From positions 1-39,297 of IMG/VR virus record IMGVR_UViG_3300025154_000229: 39,297 nucleotides of DNA. The stretch is one strand, 5' to 3'. The DNA is from a virus. The notes below the pieces were generated by a model. The model saw only the letters and a program-made list of their open reading frames with translations. It ran no database searches and was not told the origin of the DNA. This document shows, piece by piece, positions 1 through 8,908 of this stretch (position 1 is its first letter; every line of letters begins with the position of its first letter). The position numbers and the translations under genes are program-made.

Positions 1-1412
1 TCTTTTTTTTCATTAAAGCAGAAAATCAAAAATACTATAAAGAAAAAAAAGATATAACAGACAAAAACGAAAATGTAATTAATGGTATATTAAAGAATAA
101 ATCCAAATTACGTAAAGAATTAATAGTGTCTGAATCAGATGTATTAAGAGATTTGCAAATAGAGAATATCTCGAACGAAAAAGAACGGGCTTATCAAAAA
201 GAACTTGAAAGTCTCAAAAGAAAATTTCAAGACGAAGTTGTTAAGTATAAAGATAACAATGCAATCAAATTAGAGTTGTTCAAAAAATATCAATCTGATT
301 TGGAAAAACTACAAGCTGGTTTAACATTAGACCCAACATCTGAAATAAGCGGCATAAAGACGTTCTTAGAAGCTTTTAACAGTCAGTTAAAAACTACTAA
401 TGAGGCGGCAACAAAAGGCAATGAAGATGAGTTAAACAAGCGTAAAGAGAACTTGGAAAACTCTATTCAGGATATGTCATTTAGCTATTCGTCGTATGTT
501 GACCAAATGAAACAATTAGACCAAGACCGTCTAAATTCTATGCGTGAAAGTTCATTGTCAACAATTGATTTAATAGCAAATCAAACAAAAGCATTAGTTA
601 ATTCATTAACGGAATCAATAACAGCTTATGAAAATTACGCTACTAATCAAATAAAATTAGACGCTGATATAGTCGCAAAAAAAGCAGAATTACGTAAGGC
701 AGAATTAGAAGGGGCGGTTAATGCAGCTGATATTAAAATAGAAGTTGACGAATTACAAAACAAAAGTGAACTTGAAAAATTAGCAATTTTTGGTGACATT
801 GTTGGCAAAACAAAAGGTATTTTTGAAGAGCAAACAGCGGCATATAAAGCAATGGCAATCATAGAAGCAACAATAGCAACTTATGTAGCAGCGACAAAAG
901 TATTAAGTACCATACCGTTTCCTTTTAACTTTGTAGCAGCAGGATTAATTACAGCTGCCGGACTTGCTAATATTGCAAAAATAATCGGTGCGGAATCGGG
1001 TGTTATCGGTATTAATAATTCATATAATAAAGCACCCGGACGTACTGACAAAATACCGATTATGGTTGCTAAAGGTGAATCAATTGTAAGTAAAAAAGGA
1101 ACTGACAAATACCGTTCTATTTTAGAGCAAATAAATTCAGGTACTTATAACTATCAAAGAATAGACGGTAACGCTGGTAAGGTCACGGGTGTTATAAGAG
1201 ATTTTTCAGGCACGTCAAAAGAAATGCAGTATCAATCTGAAATAATTAGTCTCAAGTCTGAAATAAGTAATCTTAACAGAGCTATAAATAATATGCAAAG
1301 TTCAAAAAATTCTCGGTTAGATTTGGAACTAACAAACACTTCATTGCTGAAAAACAAGCATATTGTTTTGGCGTCGAATAAATATAAAAGAAAGGAACTA
1401 AGCAGGTTATGA
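1..1412 (+). CDS. Tail tape measure protein, C-terminal part (cut by left edge)
   Basis: The frame is open from base 3 with no stop, so the gene begins outside the window; the GTG at 126 is only an internal codon. Seen: long charged, coiled-coil-like stretches, then an Ala/Ile-rich hydrophobic segment (about 842-990) with alternating Ala-Thr-Ile and Ala-Gly-Leu, followed by a Gly/Lys linker and a final coiled coil. A hydrophobic Ala/Gly segment near the C-terminus, ending in a motif like AAGLANIAKI, is typical of tape measure proteins that set tail length and enter the host envelope during DNA ejection. It overlaps the next tail gene by 4 bp. The functional call rests on composition, this segment and position before tail-tip genes. 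Confidence 0.85.
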   Translation, partial: FFFIKAENQKYYKEKKDITDKNENVINGILKNKSKLRKELIVSESDVLRDLQIENISNEKERAYQKELESLKRKFQDEVVKYKDNNAIKLELFKKYQSDLEKLQAGLTLDPTSEISGIKTFLEAFNSQLKTTNEAATKGNEDELNKRKENLENSIQDMSFSYSSYVDQMKQLDQDRLNSMRESSLSTIDLIANQTKALVNSLTESITAYENYATNQIKLDADIVAKKAELRKAELEGAVNAADIKIEVDELQNKSELEKLAIFGDIVGKTKGIFEEQTAAYKAMAIIEATIATYVAATKVLSTIPFPFNFVAAGLITAAGLANIAKIIGAESGVIGINNSYNKAPGRTDKIPIMVAKGESIVSKKGTDKYRSILEQINSGTYNYQRIDGNAGKVTGVIRDFSGTSKEMQYQSEIISLKSEISNLNRAINNMQSSKNSRLDLELTNTSLLKNKHIVLASNKYKRKELSRL

Positions 1413-1852
1413 TATATAATATAACATTATACGCAACTACGTCTGAAATCACACTACAAACTGACGGCTTATGTTTAGCAACCGAAGTAATAGCAGGTTC
1501 GCTCGCGTCAATGGACTTAGACTGTTATTATTTGAACTTTGAACAGCCTAAAATATCCGAAGTAATGGAATCAGTCGGCGGCATTTTAAAAGATGACGAT
1601 GTTTACAGTAAGCAATTCAATATAGTAACCGAGCGTTGGTTAATTGCAGATTTTGGAGCAAAAGAAAACAGTCTAATAAATGTTCTGAAAAATACGAATA
1701 AATATATTAAAGTAAATACATATTCTTTCGTACCTTTTGAAACGTCAAAAATGATGCCTATTGCTGTAATGAGTAAATCCGTTCCTGAATCCGTCGGCGG
1801 TTATAAATGGTTTGAATTGGAATTACAAAAGAATAATAAGGAATCAATTTAA
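1409..1852 (+). CDS. Putative minor tail protein
   Basis: A 147-residue protein of unknown family. It starts at an ATGA overlap with the tape measure gene and ends by sharing a base with the next tail gene, so it is translated as part of the tail operon. The sequence is mixed beta-type with an acidic middle (SVGGILKDDDVYSK) and no signal or membrane segment. Its place directly after the tape measure suggests a distal tail or baseplate component. That is inference from gene order only. Confidence 0.6.
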   Translation: MIYNITLYATTSEITLQTDGLCLATEVIAGSLASMDLDCYYLNFEQPKISEVMESVGGILKDDDVYSKQFNIVTERWLIADFGAKENSLINVLKNTNKYIKVNTYSFVPFETSKMMPIAVMSKSVPESVGGYKWFELELQKNNKESI

Positions 1853-3786
1853 TGGCACGTACGGGGGCTGACAGCGTTTACGTTTGGAATTGGACTGATA
1901 AGGACAGTAATCAATATTCTTTGCATTGTATTGCAAGTGATAACACGTCAACAATAGATGTAACAACCGCACCGGATGTTATAATGAATAGCAAATCATT
2001 GGACTTTTGTAATTATAAACGTGGTTTTGACGGATTACCTATCGGTATGGAAAAAACTCCGGTATTGGAATTGGAGTTAGATATTAGTTACGTCTCTGAT
2101 GTATTTAAAGCATTTTTAACAGACCCGTTTAGAAATTATACAACAAATTGGACTGCTAACAATTACATTCAGTTTACCGGTGGTGACTTGGACGGTTTTC
2201 GTTATAATTTTACTAATGCTATGTATATCGGCAATCAATGGTATTTATATTGTAATTCAAGTTTGGTATTTTGGGGTTTTCAAAAGACTGGTATAACAGG
2301 TAATTATGATAATAACAAAGTCTCAATTGAAATATATCATGGCAGTCGTGTTGTTATGGAAAACATTAATTTAGGCAATGCTGTTAATATGAAAGTTCTT
2401 GCAAAAACAACGGCAGCGAGCGGCAATTTAAAAGAGTCTCAATGTGCTGTGGATATGTTTTTTCGTAAATCTGATTATGCTTATACAAAAGATAATTTCT
2501 TATTCGGACACGTTGCACCAAGAGACAAATATTATTATTATATTAAACTAAATTATCTATTTGAGTTTATAAACAAAGTTTACGAGGGTATGGCATATTT
2601 ATTCACACGTCAATATAACATACAATCCAATTATGCAAGTCAACTGCCACTATTTGACAATACGACTTATTATAAGCAAAATTACGAATTTGATTTGGGA
2701 CGTGGAACTGTCTTAACAACTGCCGATATTTATATATTAGGATTTGTTGCGGATTTATCGTTATCAGTTGACAGAACATCGGTTAATATTTTATACGGTT
2801 TTTATGAAAATTTAGAGCAGTATAAAAACGTTTGGGACTTTTATGTTGCTTATGCTAAACAATCATTAGTAAGATGTAACGCCACCGCTTTTGGCTTAGA
2901 TTATGAAAAAGCGACGGAAGGGTATTATTGTAAATTAGATAATAAAGAACGTGAAAAATCTAAACTTGAAATTGATTTGGAATCTGAAATTTTAGACAAA
3001 ACCGAGTGTGCAAGTGTTGAAAAAATTGAATCTGATATTGATAAAATTGAGTTTATTTTGAATGGCAGCCGCTCGCAAAATGACGATAATTTAGTATTAA
3101 TTTTTAATACGCAACCTGCCGTTAGAAAAATAGAATGGACTAATGCGTATGGTACGAATGGTGACGCTTCTTATATGAATAGCTTTTTGTTGACTACCGT
3201 TGACGATAATTTAGTAGCTTACAGTTTTGCACCTAATTTCTTAAAATTATATTATTTTGAAAGACCTTTTGTAGAATCAGTTTATCTTACAACTGATGTT
3301 ATTCCTATCGGTGTTAATCATAATATTGATATTGATTTAGGTAACACAATTAATTCTGATGACTTCATTACAGAAATTACAGCAACAATTGATATGACAG
3401 GAACACCTAACTTAATGGTTGACTTCATTAAAGCCGCTCTAATCGTTTTACAACGTGCCTGTGGTGGTTCTATGTATCATTACAGCCGATGTTATTCAGA
3501 ACTGTTTAACGGTCGTATATTCAGCCAAATGGAACTATCTTGCGACTTCAATCTACCAACTGAAATTTATCTCAATACTGTATTGACAGCAACAACCGGA
3601 AATGCTATAATTTCATTTTATAAACCGTCTATATTTGAATATGATATATTAGCAAAAGAAAACGTTCCGGCAAATCCAAACGATAAATTTATGTTATTAG
3701 AACTTGAAATGGACTTAACAGCAAACAAGAAAAACAAATATAAAACAATTACAAATATAAAAATGCTGAGTACAAACTATGCTTGA
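1852..3786 (+). CDS. Putative tail-tip or baseplate protein
   Basis: 644 residues, rich in Tyr, Asn, Asp and Phe, with alternating beta-strand character and no membrane segment. No motif names a family. A charged, probably helical insert lies around residues 368-400 (many Glu/Lys/Asp). It sits between a small tail gene and the fibre gene, where siphoviruses commonly carry the distal tail or tail-associated lysin and baseplate hub proteins. I see no lysin catalytic motif. It overlaps the fibre gene by 8 bp. The structural role is inferred from size, composition and position. Confidence 0.65.
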   Translation: MARTGADSVYVWNWTDKDSNQYSLHCIASDNTSTIDVTTAPDVIMNSKSLDFCNYKRGFDGLPIGMEKTPVLELELDISYVSDVFKAFLTDPFRNYTTNWTANNYIQFTGGDLDGFRYNFTNAMYIGNQWYLYCNSSLVFWGFQKTGITGNYDNNKVSIEIYHGSRVVMENINLGNAVNMKVLAKTTAASGNLKESQCAVDMFFRKSDYAYTKDNFLFGHVAPRDKYYYYIKLNYLFEFINKVYEGMAYLFTRQYNIQSNYASQLPLFDNTTYYKQNYEFDLGRGTVLTTADIYILGFVADLSLSVDRTSVNILYGFYENLEQYKNVWDFYVAYAKQSLVRCNATAFGLDYEKATEGYYCKLDNKEREKSKLEIDLESEILDKTECASVEKIESDIDKIEFILNGSRSQNDDNLVLIFNTQPAVRKIEWTNAYGTNGDASYMNSFLLTTVDDNLVAYSFAPNFLKLYYFERPFVESVYLTTDVIPIGVNHNIDIDLGNTINSDDFITEITATIDMTGTPNLMVDFIKAALIVLQRACGGSMYHYSRCYSELFNGRIFSQMELSCDFNLPTEIYLNTVLTATTGNAIISFYKPSIFEYDILAKENVPANPNDKFMLLELEMDLTANKKNKYKTITNIKMLSTNYA

Positions 3787-5671
3787 AAAATTGCCAAATG
3801 ATAGTGTCGCGGCACGGCATTTAACACCGGATTTACGTAAAATCTTAAAAGGTTTGTCGGGCGGCGACACGTCAACATTAGTACAAAATGAAGTATTTTC
3901 TATTATGGAAATTGCCGTTTGCGGTGTTATTTCAACAACAAATATAACTCTTTCAGGCAGTCAAACAATTGACGGTTTTAGCTCTGATTTATACGAATTG
4001 ATTTGCGTTAACGGTCAGACCACACAAACGGAAAACGGTATTTATTTGCCACGTGCCGGAGCGTGGGAGCGTTGGGAAGGGGCAACAGCAGGTCAGTTAA
4101 TCAGAGTATTAAACGGTACGGTTAACGGTTTAACTTGGTGGAATAATGATAATAGCAGTTTAGACATTGGAACTACAAATATAACATATTCGTATTTGTT
4201 ATCAGAAGCGTCAATTGCAACATTAACAGACGTAAATTTAACAGGTCTTTCAAACGGTCAAATTTTATTATATGATTCAACATCTGGCAAATGGATTAAT
4301 TCAGATTATGCAGGTCTGCCGGCAGGGACGGTTGATAGTGCAATAATGAGTTATGATATAACAACTGGTTTATGGACTGAAAGAACAAAAATTCAAGCTC
4401 AAATGAACGCTTTAGGTACTACAGGCAATTATATTTATATACTACCAAATTCTGGCAATAATAGAATAACAGCATATTCAAGTACTAATAAAAGTGCAAT
4501 ATTATTAAATCCGGTTGTTGCAATAACTGCAAATTTAGAAGCCAATGCGACGGAAACTTTTTTAAGTTTAGATTCAAACGGCGGTACAGGTAAAAAAACT
4601 CAAATAATTGCAAAAGTTGCAAATCAGTATATTATTTTGAATCATGCTTCTGATAATTTCTTGGATATATATGCAGACGGTACGCTATCACGAACTTTAT
4701 ATAAAAGCGCTGCAAATTCATATTTGTCAATGAGAAGTTATCACGGCGGTGGTGCAACTGATATAATGATAAGTCATTATTGGAACGGAACTAACAGATT
4801 TTCAGTAAATCAAAGTGGGACTATTTTAAGCGACACACTAACCGCCTCAACTGTCTTAGTTGCTAATGCTTCAAAAGAAATAGTCAGTCTTGCAAATCCT
4901 GCGACTGACAAAATATTAGCTTTTGAATCTGGTGTTTTGGTGTGGGTAGATAAACCGAGTGGCGGCACTCCTCAAGTAAATTCTGACTGGGATGCTGTAA
5001 GCGGAGTTGAAGAGATATTAAATAAACCGACAATTCCTGCTGCACAAATTCAAAGTGATTATACGCAAACAGATATTGGAGCGGTTGACTATATAAAGAA
5101 TAAGCCGACTATACCAACCGATATAAGTGATTTGACAGATACAACATTATTAATACCTGAAAATCATGTTGGTTTTAATGTTGACGGTATCGGAGCATTC
5201 CAAATATATCAGAATTTAAATTCAGGTGCAACAACATTAGTAGATATGACTAATATGTATGTAACGTTACCTGCTGCAAAATACTATCAAATGAATGTGG
5301 TTTTGGTTTTGGAATTTGCTCATGTAGATTATGCCGACAATGTGGAATTTGAATTATGTGTTGTTGGTACTTCGACGGTAGTAAACTATGCTATATTCAG
5401 ACAAAACAGTTTTTCGTTTGGTGACTCTACAGGTCAAACTACTAATCAAATGGCAATAAATACTGCAAAAGCATTTATAAAAACAGGTGGAACTGACGGA
5501 TTTACAAACAGAGTATTAAGTGGAATAAGCGGAGTTGTTTACAGCGGTGCAAGTGGCGGAGTTCTAAAATTACAAGCAAGAGTTACCGGCTCTGGTGAAC
5601 CTGACGGCACTTTGATTATGAAAGTATTAGGTGGCTCGACAATCAACGCAATTGAAACAGCAATAAATTAG
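3779..5671 (+). CDS. Tail fibre / receptor-binding protein
   Basis: 630 residues. Near residues 49-90 is a module resembling the repeated fibre unit with TNITLSGSQTIDG followed by QTTQTENGIYLPRAGAW, widely seen in phage fibres. Around residues 397-450 are two spaced copies of a linker-like unit (SDWDAVSGVEEILNKPTI, then a shorter IKNKPTIP), another well-known collar/fibre motif. The last 160 residues form a Gly/Ser/Thr-rich beta domain that could be the receptor-binding tip. The fibre presumably binds a host surface glycan or protein. The next gene follows after 11 bp. Good confidence for a fibre, none for the receptor. Confidence 0.8.
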   Translation: MLEKLPNDSVAARHLTPDLRKILKGLSGGDTSTLVQNEVFSIMEIAVCGVISTTNITLSGSQTIDGFSSDLYELICVNGQTTQTENGIYLPRAGAWERWEGATAGQLIRVLNGTVNGLTWWNNDNSSLDIGTTNITYSYLLSEASIATLTDVNLTGLSNGQILLYDSTSGKWINSDYAGLPAGTVDSAIMSYDITTGLWTERTKIQAQMNALGTTGNYIYILPNSGNNRITAYSSTNKSAILLNPVVAITANLEANATETFLSLDSNGGTGKKTQIIAKVANQYIILNHASDNFLDIYADGTLSRTLYKSAANSYLSMRSYHGGGATDIMISHYWNGTNRFSVNQSGTILSDTLTASTVLVANASKEIVSLANPATDKILAFESGVLVWVDKPSGGTPQVNSDWDAVSGVEEILNKPTIPAAQIQSDYTQTDIGAVDYIKNKPTIPTDISDLTDTTLLIPENHVGFNVDGIGAFQIYQNLNSGATTLVDMTNMYVTLPAAKYYQMNVVLVLEFAHVDYADNVEFELCVVGTSTVVNYAIFRQNSFSFGDSTGQTTNQMAINTAKAFIKTGGTDGFTNRVLSGISGVVYSGASGGVLKLQARVTGSGEPDGTLIMKVLGGSTINAIETAIN

Positions 5672-5682
5672 GATAAACTATT

Positions 5683-6069
5683 ATGTCGAAAATAACGTTT
5701 AGTGAAATATTACAGTCAACTACATTAGAAAATCTAAACAAGTTGGCAGAGAATAAACCAAAAATATTTGAGGTATTGAAAATGGACGAGAAATATGGTA
5801 TAGCAGCAACCATTATCGTTTTAGATAACGGTTTTAAATTAATCCATGACGGATTAGACACGTTTAGTGACGGTTTGCAGATTACAGATGCAATGTTTGT
5901 TTTTAACTCGTTAGACGAATTTAAATCAATAATTTCTAACGCAAAAGATGTTAAATTAGAATTACAGGATTTGTCAATTGAAGAGATTAAAGAACTTTCG
6001 ATTAAATATGGTGCTAAAATCTTTGAAATCCTTATTGGAATCAAAAACAAGCCAAATAGCGGCAACTAA
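5683..6069 (+). CDS. Small protein of unknown function after tail fibre
   Basis: 128 residues, acidic, mostly helical at both ends, with no membrane segment or recognised motif. It follows the fibre gene by 11 bp in the late operon, and its 3' end overlaps the holin-like reading frame by 62 bp. It could be a fibre chaperone or lysis accessory protein; nothing in the sequence decides. Confidence 0.6.
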   Translation: MSKITFSEILQSTTLENLNKLAENKPKIFEVLKMDEKYGIAATIIVLDNGFKLIHDGLDTFSDGLQITDAMFVFNSLDEFKSIISNAKDVKLELQDLSIEEIKELSIKYGAKIFEILIGIKNKPNSGN

Positions 6070-6214
6070 AGCGTTAAGCGGTTTTTTGAGTCTATTTATG
6101 GTAACGGTAAATGATAAGTCAGTTGCAATTATACTGGCTGTCATTTACCTTGTTTTATCCTTCATGCAAGGTTATTTCACTAAAGACGATGTAAAGAAAA
6201 CAGAACAAATTTAA
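6008..6214 (+). CDS. Holin-like small membrane protein
   Basis: 68 residues from ATG 6008. A TTG at 5978 in the same frame is possible but lies deeper in the upstream gene. A basic N-terminus is followed by a hydrophobic segment (FLSLFMVTV), a short polar turn with Asp-Lys, a strong membrane segment (VAIILAVIYLVLSFMQGYF) and a charged tail. Size, one or two membrane spans and a charged C-terminus fit a phage holin, which would open the inner membrane so the endolysin at 26783 could reach peptidoglycan. The endolysin is far away, so the pairing is not supported by context. Confidence 0.5.
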   Translation: MVLKSLKSLLESKTSQIAATKALSGFLSLFMVTVNDKSVAIILAVIYLVLSFMQGYFTKDDVKKTEQI

Positions 6215-6226
6215 GGATTAAGAATT

Positions 6227-6526
6227 ATGGAAATTAAATTTTTTCGCAAATATTTAGAAGTTCCTTTAGAATGTGAAATTGAATCACAGGAACACGACAT
6301 AGAATTTTTCGAATGTGATATTATGTCAGAATCAGAAAATCGTATTTTGACATCTTACAATTTAAAAACATCTCAAATGACAGTAATCGACAATTTCAAA
6401 AACCAAATAGAATCAGCGGAAAAATGCCAAATTGATATTGACGGTGTTGTTAAGGAATATAACGTTTTAACATCGTATGTTGAACAACATGAAAATTATG
6501 CAATTTTAAGAATTAATCTGAATTAA
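6227..6526 (+). CDS. Unknown 99-residue protein
   Basis: Acidic protein (many Glu, Asp, Ile) with predicted beta-strand pattern and three Cys. No family recognised. It is the last gene before the terminator at 6572, so it closes the tail/lysis operon. Confidence 0.55.
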   Translation: MEIKFFRKYLEVPLECEIESQEHDIEFFECDIMSESENRILTSYNLKTSQMTVIDNFKNQIESAEKCQIDIDGVVKEYNVLTSYVEQHENYAILRINLN

Positions 6527-6571
6527 TTAGACCTTCCAAACAACTACAATAAATTCTAACTTTAAGCACAT

Positions 6572-6606
6572 AACCATTGAATCACCCAAATTTCAATGGT
6601 TTTTTA
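6572..6606 (+). terminator. Intrinsic terminator of the tail operon
   Basis: A perfect 10-bp inverted repeat, AACCATTGAA (6572-6581) and TTCAATGGTT (6592-6601), with a 10-nt loop, runs straight into a T-rich tract. It lies 46 bp after the stop of the last tail-operon gene and before the first early-type promoter. Confidence 0.85.
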
Positions 6607-6798
6607 TTGTTTAGACTAACCTAATAAATATTAAGGGTATATAAGTATCACTAATCAAATAAAAACGTTACTACGGTCGTTTATGTAAGTCATGCAGTCA
6701 TAGAGCGGAGTTACAGACATATAAATAAAAATATACTTAGTAAGTACGTACGTATATTTACGTATTTTTCAATTTATTTGCATAAATGATAAATATAA
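6607..6798 (+). promoter_or_regulatory. Upstream control region with dyads
   Basis: Part of a 358-bp gene-free stretch (6527-6884). It holds a perfect 13-bp dyad TACTTAGTAAGTA (6734-6746) fused to the palindrome TACGTACGTA (6745-6754), then ATTTACGTATTTTTCAAT (6756-6773). The last element recurs almost exactly at 9783-9801 in front of another promoter. These look like operator or activator sites for the promoter at 6799. No ORF of useful length was seen. Confidence 0.5.
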
Positions 6799-6830
6799 TT
6801 TGCATATATGGGAAATATGTTGTATTTTTA
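6799..6830 (+). promoter_or_regulatory. Bacteroidota-type promoter P1
   Basis: TTTG (6799-6802), 20 bp, TATTTTTA (6823-6830). It matches the -33/-7 layout TTTG/TAnnTTTG with the last base changed. The -33 box is extended as TTTGCAT, as at most other sites here. The predicted transcript starts about 50 bp before the ATG at 6885. Confidence 0.65.
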
Positions 6831-6884
6831 CAATGTGATTATTGACAATTTGAAATTATTTAAATATTTATTGGAGATTGAGAG

Positions 6885-7325
6885 ATGAGAACATTTGAAG
6901 AAATCGTAACCGAATTAACATCTTATCAGGATGTTACAAAAGCAGAAGCTGAGACAACATCTTTTGCAGATAGTTTTGTTAATTATTATTTGCCGAGTTG
7001 TTTGACAAAGGAAGAAAAAGCGACTTACAACATGACAGATATTTATTTATCAGTTGTGGAGGGTTTGAAAAACGAAGTTGAAAATGAGACTTCAAAAAAA
7101 GTTGATACTTCTAAAATGTCAGGCCAGGTTGACTTGAATTATCTTAATGATTATTTTGATGCCGAATGCTATGTAAATCGAAATGAACCAATTTACGACT
7201 ATGAAGAAAATCCGGTTTACCCTGTTATTTTTATGCGTGACGATATTGAAGAGTTTACAGGCTTTTTTCAATTTGAAAAAGATATTGTAAATCAGGATAT
7301 TTTAACACCCAAAGAACCTTGTTAA
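6885..7325 (+). CDS. Unknown acidic protein, first gene of operon
   Basis: 146 residues, strongly acidic, with no membrane segment and no recognised domain. ATG 6885 is preceded by TTGGAGATTGAGAG, a leader motif shared with other promoter-proximal genes. As the first gene behind P1 it may be made early, and small acidic early proteins are often host-takeover or anti-defence factors. That is a guess from position and charge only. Confidence 0.6.
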   Translation: MRTFEEIVTELTSYQDVTKAEAETTSFADSFVNYYLPSCLTKEEKATYNMTDIYLSVVEGLKNEVENETSKKVDTSKMSGQVDLNYLNDYFDAECYVNRNEPIYDYEENPVYPVIFMRDDIEEFTGFFQFEKDIVNQDILTPKEPC

Positions 7326-7380
7326 TAAACTAATTTAAAACAACTATCCTGAGCAAGATGTAAAAAGGCTCGGAGTTGAA

Positions 7381-7593
7381 ATGAAACTATTATTTAACTG
7401 TGGAACGGTTCAAAATTTTGACAGATTTCAGAACTGTATTGCTATTTCTGATTTTTACGGTGAGTTTGACGATACAAGTTTATACGCAAGTTTTGAAGTT
7501 GAAAGTCAATTAGACGCCGACGTCTTAGAATTAGAACTTCAAAAGATAATTAACGAAAATGATATTAACGGATATTTTGAGGTTGAGGATTAA
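7381..7593 (+). CDS. Unknown 70-residue protein
   Basis: Small acidic protein with no recognised motif. The 55-bp gap before it holds an imperfect hairpin (about 7348-7374, GAGC/GCTC core) that might affect its translation. It is followed after one base by the next gene. Confidence 0.5.
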   Translation: MKLLFNCGTVQNFDRFQNCIAISDFYGEFDDTSLYASFEVESQLDADVLELELQKIINENDINGYFEVED

Positions 7594-7594
7594 C

Positions 7595-7804
7595 GTGCGA
7601 GACTTTGAACACATGAAAGAATCCGATGTAAAAGATAGGTTATGCAAAGTTGGTGCTTATTATTCTTACATCAGACCAGACGGAACGGAAAAAATATCGT
7701 TTTGCAAGAACATGAAAGATATGTTAATTAATGTTCAAATTTATTTTCCGAGTGCAACAATTGAGGATATTAAATGTTTAGGATTAAATAAGGTGACGGA
7801 ATGA
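7595..7804 (+). CDS. Unknown 69-residue protein, GTG start
   Basis: The frame can be extended to an ATG at 7559, but that lies 35 bp inside the upstream gene. The GTG at 7595 follows the upstream stop by one base and has a GAGG-rich stretch before it, so I chose it. An ATG at 7613 is also possible. The protein is basic-acidic mixed with no known domain. It ends by overlapping the next gene 4 bp (ATGA). Confidence 0.5.
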   Translation: MRDFEHMKESDVKDRLCKVGAYYSYIRPDGTEKISFCKNMKDMLINVQIYFPSATIEDIKCLGLNKVTE

Positions 7805-8031
7805 GGTTGAACATAGAGAAACAAGAGAAATTAGAACCCGTACGAATGGAATATGCAAAGAATCAGATTAAGTCATTAGGATTAGAAATTGAGTACGAAA
7901 CAAGCAACGTTATACATTTTTTATACAATAAAAATAGAATTATATTATATCCTTATTCAGGGTGGCATTCAGGTAAGGGTATAAATGCCGGACGTGGAAT
8001 TGATAATTTATTAAAACAATTAAAAAGGTGA
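7801..8031 (+). CDS. Small conserved-looking phage protein
   Basis: 76 residues. The pattern of an N-terminal helix, then LYPYSGWHSGKGI and GRGIDNLLKQLK, resembles small proteins I associate with gut Bacteroidota phages, all without known function. The C-terminal GWxSGKxI...GRGIxNLLxQLK block is the most characteristic part. It starts at an ATGA overlap. Confidence 0.6.
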   Translation: MRLNIEKQEKLEPVRMEYAKNQIKSLGLEIEYETSNVIHFLYNKNRIILYPYSGWHSGKGINAGRGIDNLLKQLKR

Positions 8032-8034
8032 CTT

Positions 8035-8172
8035 ATGAATGAATTAACGTTTTGGTTTATGTTTGTGATGGCAGCAGGGTTTACAGGCGCTTTTGTTTAC
8101 AGTATATTTTATTGGTTGTATAAAGCGGTTTTTGGTGAAAAAGTAATTATTAATGATAGGAGTAATTTATGA
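8035..8172 (+). CDS. Small membrane protein, 45 residues
   Basis: ATG 8035 lies 3 bp after the previous stop and TGA 8170-8172 overlaps the next ATG as ATGA, so the ORF fits the operon exactly. Nearly the whole protein is a membrane helix (WFMFVMAAGFTGAFVYSIFYWLY), followed by a short charged tail. Function unknown. Confidence 0.55.
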   Translation: MNELTFWFMFVMAAGFTGAFVYSIFYWLYKAVFGEKVIINDRSNL

Positions 8173-8675
8173 AAACGTTTACAAAAGAAGAGTTAGCAAA
8201 AATATTAGACGACCACGCAAAATGGTTAAATGATATAGACGGAGGGATAAGGGCTAACCTTAGTTACGCCGACCTTCGTTATGCCGACCTTAGTTCCGCC
8301 GACCTTAGTTACGCCGACCTTCGTTATGCCGACCTTAGTTCCGCCGACCTTAGTTATGCCGACCTTCGTTATGCCGACCTTCGTTATGCCGACCTTCGTT
8401 ATGCCGACCTTAGTTCCGCTAACCTTAGTTCCGCTAACCTTAGTTCCGCTAACCTTAGTTCTGCTAACCTTAGTAAACGCTACATACAAATTTCTTGTAT
8501 CGGCTCCGCAAAGAGAATGACGACGTATTGTTTTGATGATGATGTGATTTGGTGCGGTTGTTTTAAAGGAACTTTAGACGAATTTGAAAAACAAGTAAAC
8601 GAAACACATGAAAACGAAGAACAATATCTAAAAGAATATTTGGGTTTTATCAATTATCTTAGGAGTTTGAAATGA
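8169..8675 (+). CDS. Pentapeptide-repeat protein
   Basis: 168 residues. Residues 28-102 are 15 consecutive pentapeptides of type (Y/S)A(D/N)L(S/R), the signature of the right-handed quadrilateral beta-helix. The N-terminus (MKTFTKEELAKILDDHAKWL) is the capping segment often seen in phage members. The C-terminal 65 residues are non-repetitive with four Cys, among them a CGC, and end in a helix. Some family members mimic DNA and protect or inhibit gyrase; others have unknown roles. The 15-bp DNA units are almost identical, so the array expanded recently. ATGA overlap upstream. Confidence 0.85.
   Translation: MKTFTKEELAKILDDHAKWLNDIDGGIRANLSYADLRYADLSSADLSYADLRYADLSSADLSYADLRYADLRYADLRYADLSSANLSSANLSSANLSSANLSKRYIQISCIGSAKRMTTYCFDDDVIWCGCFKGTLDEFEKQVNETHENEEQYLKEYLGFINYLRSLK
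8250..8474 (+). repeat. 15-bp tandem coding repeat (15 units)
   Basis: Fifteen in-frame 15-bp units in the forms GCCGACCTTAGTTAC, GCCGACCTTCGTTAT and GCTAACCTTAGTTCC. They occur in blocks (the order YADLR-YADLS-SADLS recurs), and the last four units are near identical. The low divergence at third positions points to slippage or unequal recombination. Confidence 0.9.
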
Positions 8676-8908
8676 GAAAATTGTATTTACATATTAAACG
8701 TATCATATACGAATACCGAATTATTTTATATAATATAATAGTATTTTTCTCTGTAATATATAAGGTATTTTCATTAATGGAAAAAGGTGAATTTGTATTA
8801 AATGAGTTTGAAAATTCATTATTAATAAAACAAGAAAAAATGATTATTAAACTAAGCAACTTAGCTAAGAAATTAGAAATTATCAATAATGAGTTAGGCG
8901 TGAAATGA
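8672..8908 (+). CDS. Small membrane-anchored protein
   Basis: 78 residues: a basic N-terminus, one hydrophobic span (IILYNIIVFFSVIYKVF), then an amphipathic, coiled-coil-like helix rich in Glu, Lys, Leu and Asn. The layout suggests a type II membrane anchor with a helical domain. Starts at ATGA. Function unknown. Confidence 0.5.
   Translation: MRKLYLHIKRIIYEYRIILYNIIVFFSVIYKVFSLMEKGEFVLNEFENSLLIKQEKMIIKLSNLAKKLEIINNELGVK

Noticed and set aside
5643-6065. Minus-strand ORF of 140 codons
   Set aside because: It is opposite two + strand genes, and no supported gene is on the minus strand; it looks like a shadow.
8250-8474. Possible CRISPR array
   Set aside because: The units are contiguous 15-bp coding repeats with no spacers.
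8226-8520. ORFs on the minus strand and in another + frame over the pentapeptide gene, rich in repeats such as TKVG or TLVM
   Set aside because: They are mirror translations of the 15-bp tandem repeat; the AxLxx frame is a known protein family and fits the operon overlaps.
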